Under the pieces are notes generated by a model, which saw only the letters and a list, made by a program, of their open reading frames with translations, ran no database searches and had not been told where the DNA came from. From Kiritimatiellia bacterium (lineage in GTDB: Bacteria > Verrucomicrobiota > Kiritimatiellia > RFP12 > UBA1067), in NCBI GenBank assembly GCA_028701555.1, contig JAQVQN010000179.1, positions 1-5,636 on the forward strand: a DNA stretch of 5,636 nucleotides. The letters are read 5' to 3'. Made by a program: the position numbers and the translations under genes. Shown here piece by piece: positions 3,460 through 5,636 of the stretch (within the stretch, counting starts at the first letter, position 1; each line of letters opens with the position of its first letter).

Positions 3460-5636
3460 ATGAACACTAGAATGGATCGGGTGTGCGGGGTGCGTGTTGC
3501 GGGCGGGGTGCTGGCGCTGCTAATTGCGATGAACGCGACCGGTCGGGCGGCTTCGCGTGAAAAGGTTTTGTTTGAAGAAAGCTTGATTGGAGAGGGGCAT
3601 GGAAAGAACGGACGGGTTTTGTGGATTCTGGAGGGTGGCGAGGCTCGCGCCACGGCAGCTGGCCTACAAGTGCGTGATTCCATCGGCGAGACGTTTCTGC
3701 TGGAGGGCGTCGCCGTGGGCGACGAGTCGTGGCGCGACTACAAGCTTGCTCTGGAGGTCAAGCTGGAAGAGCGCGGTACGGATTGGCGTGACGGCGTGTG
3801 GTTGGGTGTGCGATGCACTCCCAACCAGAATATGTATGTGTTAGGATTCTACTCCGGTCAGCTTTGGCTGAGCAAAAATGTCGTTGGGGTGTCGGTATCG
3901 GACAATAAGCCGTTAATGATGACGAAAGAACCGGTAGCCGCTCTGCCGGAAGGTCAATGGCGTCGGATCGAGGTGACGGCAATCGCCAGCAAACTTACGG
4001 TCAGCGTGGACGGCGTGAAAGTGTTGGATTTTATTGACAATGCTCCCGAGAAGCATCTCGCGCCGCTGACGCGGGGCTGCGTAATGCTTGGTGCGCGCCG
4101 CTCACGCTTGAGTGATGACCCGACCGTGGCGGTCTTCCGGAATGTCAAGGTGACGGTGCCCGAGGGTAGTGCGCTTGTCCCGGATTCTGACATGGATCAA
4201 GCCGTGACCAAAGGGATCCAGCCCTGGCGGGCGCGGGAGATCTGGCCGACGATGGATGACATATACGCCACCCTGCGCGCCTGGAGTGAGAAACATGACG
4301 ACAGGATGACTCTGGAGACGGTAGGCATGTCGTTGGAGGGCGACCCGATCCTGGCGGCGATTATCACTGACCGCTCTGTGCCGGACGACGACAAGCACTC
4401 GATCATGATCACGGCCTTTGATTCAGGATGGGAGCGCAGCGGCACCTGCGGTGCGCTGCACACGATGGAGTGGCTGATGGGCGGTTCGCGTCTGGCCCGC
4501 CAGGCCCGCCGCTATCACCAGGTCGTGTTCATGCCGATTCCGAATCCGCATGGCTACCGCAACCATCTGGCGTATAACTCAAAGAAAGTCAACCCGTACC
4601 ACGGCGGGCGCGGGCGTTCGGATCATTGGGATCTCCAAAAGATAGAGGTCAAGAATCCTGAAGACGCGCCTCACATGGTCGCCATCACCAAGGTGTTCGA
4701 CAAGTATCAGCCGGAGTTTATTCTCGACATGCACGGGGTGGGGCTTAAATACGCGGGCCAACTGGTCCAGCCCTCGCTCGGCAGCGCTTACTCCAACACC
4801 TCCAACCGGCCTTGGGACTGGCGTCTGCTGGAAACCATGATCGGCTATGCCAACCGTTCGGGGCACGCCTTCGTGCGCATGGAGGTGGATGCGCAGCAAT
4901 CTTATTTCCCGACGGGGCTGGAAGCCTATTCCAAACGTTTCTGGATGGGGCGGCCTTTGTTCTACACCGCGCAGTACGGTTACGCCAAATACCACACCAT
5001 GCCATGCACCGTCGAGGTCGGCTGGCCCGAGGGCGCGGTCGAGGCGGTCAAGGGTCTGCTCGATTTCGGGGTTAGACAGTTCAAGGAGTCGCCCGTGCCG
5101 GGGCTGCCGGTGAACCGTGCCGTGTATCAGCCCGGCAATCTCTCGGTATGCGCTTACGGCGCCACGGCCAAGGAGCGCCGGCGCAGCCGCGTGGAACTGT
5201 GGCAACGGCAGGAAGAGATCATGCTGGGCAGCGCCTATCCTTATACCGACGGGCGGATCATGGCCGTGTGCGGGGTCGGCGAAAACACCTCGAAAAAGCT
5301 CTTCGGCGACAAAAAGGGACCTACCATACCGATTCACGATTTCTTGCGCAACATCCGCCGGTTCCCGGGTTTGGAACATGACGTTATCGATCAGTACGCG
5401 CTATCTGGCCCCCAATACTGCGTGTATATGAGCGGCATGGCCGAACCGCCGCGAGAAGGTAAAGCTTTTGCGCCGCCGCAACAAGGGCTGGCGATCGAGA
5501 TACCTGTCTTCTACCGCGCTCCCAAACTGTTGGACGTGCGCTTGAACGGGCGGCTCTTGACCGAAGACGCCGCGGACAGGTATCAGGTCTGGTACTCCGA
5601 GTGGGAGGGCTACACCTTGTTGCGGGTGAACGTACC
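3460..5636 (+). CDS. Secreted protein with LamG-like jellyroll and M14 carboxypeptidase-like domain (3' end outside window)
   Basis: The frame is open for 725 codons to the right edge. Residues 1 to about 31 are a Sec signal peptide: Arg4 and Arg7, the core VAGGVLALLIAMNA, and a small-residue cleavage zone near GRAAS. Residues about 35-245 form a beta-rich jellyroll resembling LamG or DUF1080-type domains, with W-R-D-Y-K, EGQWRRIEV and SVDGVKV, ending in VFRNVKV. Residues about 255-545 look like an M14 zinc carboxypeptidase: IMITAFDSGWERSG (315-328), VVFMPIPNPHGY (355-366), LDMHG with His425, and TVEVG with Glu519 in the place of the catalytic glutamate. The usual HxxE metal motif is S322-G-W-E325, so one zinc ligand is replaced unless Asp321 serves. 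The later part is beta-rich and unassigned. M14 enzymes release C-terminal residues or cleave peptidoglycan-type amides; the substrate here is unknown and activity uncertain. The gene is divergent from the AraC-family regulator, which probably controls it. Confidence is high for a secreted M14-like protein and low for the reaction. Confidence 0.85.
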   Translation, partial: MNTRMDRVCGVRVAGGVLALLIAMNATGRAASREKVLFEESLIGEGHGKNGRVLWILEGGEARATAAGLQVRDSIGETFLLEGVAVGDESWRDYKLALEVKLEERGTDWRDGVWLGVRCTPNQNMYVLGFYSGQLWLSKNVVGVSVSDNKPLMMTKEPVAALPEGQWRRIEVTAIASKLTVSVDGVKVLDFIDNAPEKHLAPLTRGCVMLGARRSRLSDDPTVAVFRNVKVTVPEGSALVPDSDMDQAVTKGIQPWRAREIWPTMDDIYATLRAWSEKHDDRMTLETVGMSLEGDPILAAIITDRSVPDDDKHSIMITAFDSGWERSGTCGALHTMEWLMGGSRLARQARRYHQVVFMPIPNPHGYRNHLAYNSKKVNPYHGGRGRSDHWDLQKIEVKNPEDAPHMVAITKVFDKYQPEFILDMHGVGLKYAGQLVQPSLGSAYSNTSNRPWDWRLLETMIGYANRSGHAFVRMEVDAQQSYFPTGLEAYSKRFWMGRPLFYTAQYGYAKYHTMPCTVEVGWPEGAVEAVKGLLDFGVRQFKESPVPGLPVNRAVYQPGNLSVCAYGATAKERRRSRVELWQRQEEIMLGSAYPYTDGRIMAVCGVGENTSKKLFGDKKGPTIPIHDFLRNIRRFPGLEHDVIDQYALSGPQYCVYMSGMAEPPREGKAFAPPQQGLAIEIPVFYRAPKLLDVRLNGRLLTEDAADRYQVWYSEWEGYTLLRVNV

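Noticed and set aside
4579..5379. A 266-codon open frame on the minus strand inside the M14-like gene
   Set aside because: It is antisense to a well-supported protein with recognisable motifs, has no visible ribosome site, and its peptide is rich in His, Arg and Pro as expected of a shadow frame in GC-rich DNA.

Overview
This window looks like a piece of chromosome from a Gram-negative, moderately GC-rich bacterium. A PVC-group member (Verrucomicrobiota, Kiritimatiellota or Lentisphaerota) is my best guess. The reasons are a lipoprotein-anchored thioredoxin, a compact UvrC, and a cupin-type AraC regulator next to a large secreted enzyme-like protein. That assignment is inference; there is no rRNA or other phylogenetic marker here.

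Layout: (a) 2-88 is the last 28 codons of a plus-strand gene whose body lies left of the window. (b) 89-269 is a non-coding gap leading to a thioredoxin-like lipoprotein gene (270-698, +). (c) uvrC (708-2192, -) converges on it. The two stop codons are 9 bases apart, and a hairpin spans both 3' ends. (d) An AraC-family regulator (2258-3172, -) lies 65 bases upstream of uvrC on the same strand. (e) 3173-3459 is a 287-base divergent intergenic region with several dyads. They include a precisely symmetric 31-base AT-rich inverted repeat that directly abuts a GC-rich imperfect hairpin. (f) From 3460 to the right edge, still open at 5636, runs a secreted protein of at least 725 residues. It has an N-terminal jellyroll (LamG-like) domain, an M14 metallocarboxypeptidase-like domain, and the start of a beta-rich C-terminal region.

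How the parts may work together: the AraC regulator and the secreted M14-like protein are divergently transcribed across the dyad-rich region. A local regulator-target pair is the simplest reading, with the ligand likely related to what the secreted protein acts on. The M14-like domain keeps the NP.G loop, the DMHG histidine and the TVEVG glutamate, but the usual HxxE motif reads SGWE. It may therefore bind metal differently or be a non-classical hydrolase. uvrC (nucleotide excision repair) and the thioredoxin (extracytoplasmic thiol-disulfide chemistry) look like independent housekeeping genes. The UvrC is notable because about 120 residues between the UVR motif and the RNase H-like nuclease are absent, although all recognised catalytic and cysteine ligand residues are present.

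I see no mobile element, CRISPR array, tRNA or rRNA. The most unusual items are the symmetric operator-like dyad, the altered M14 metal motif and the compact UvrC. None of these by itself establishes a new system.
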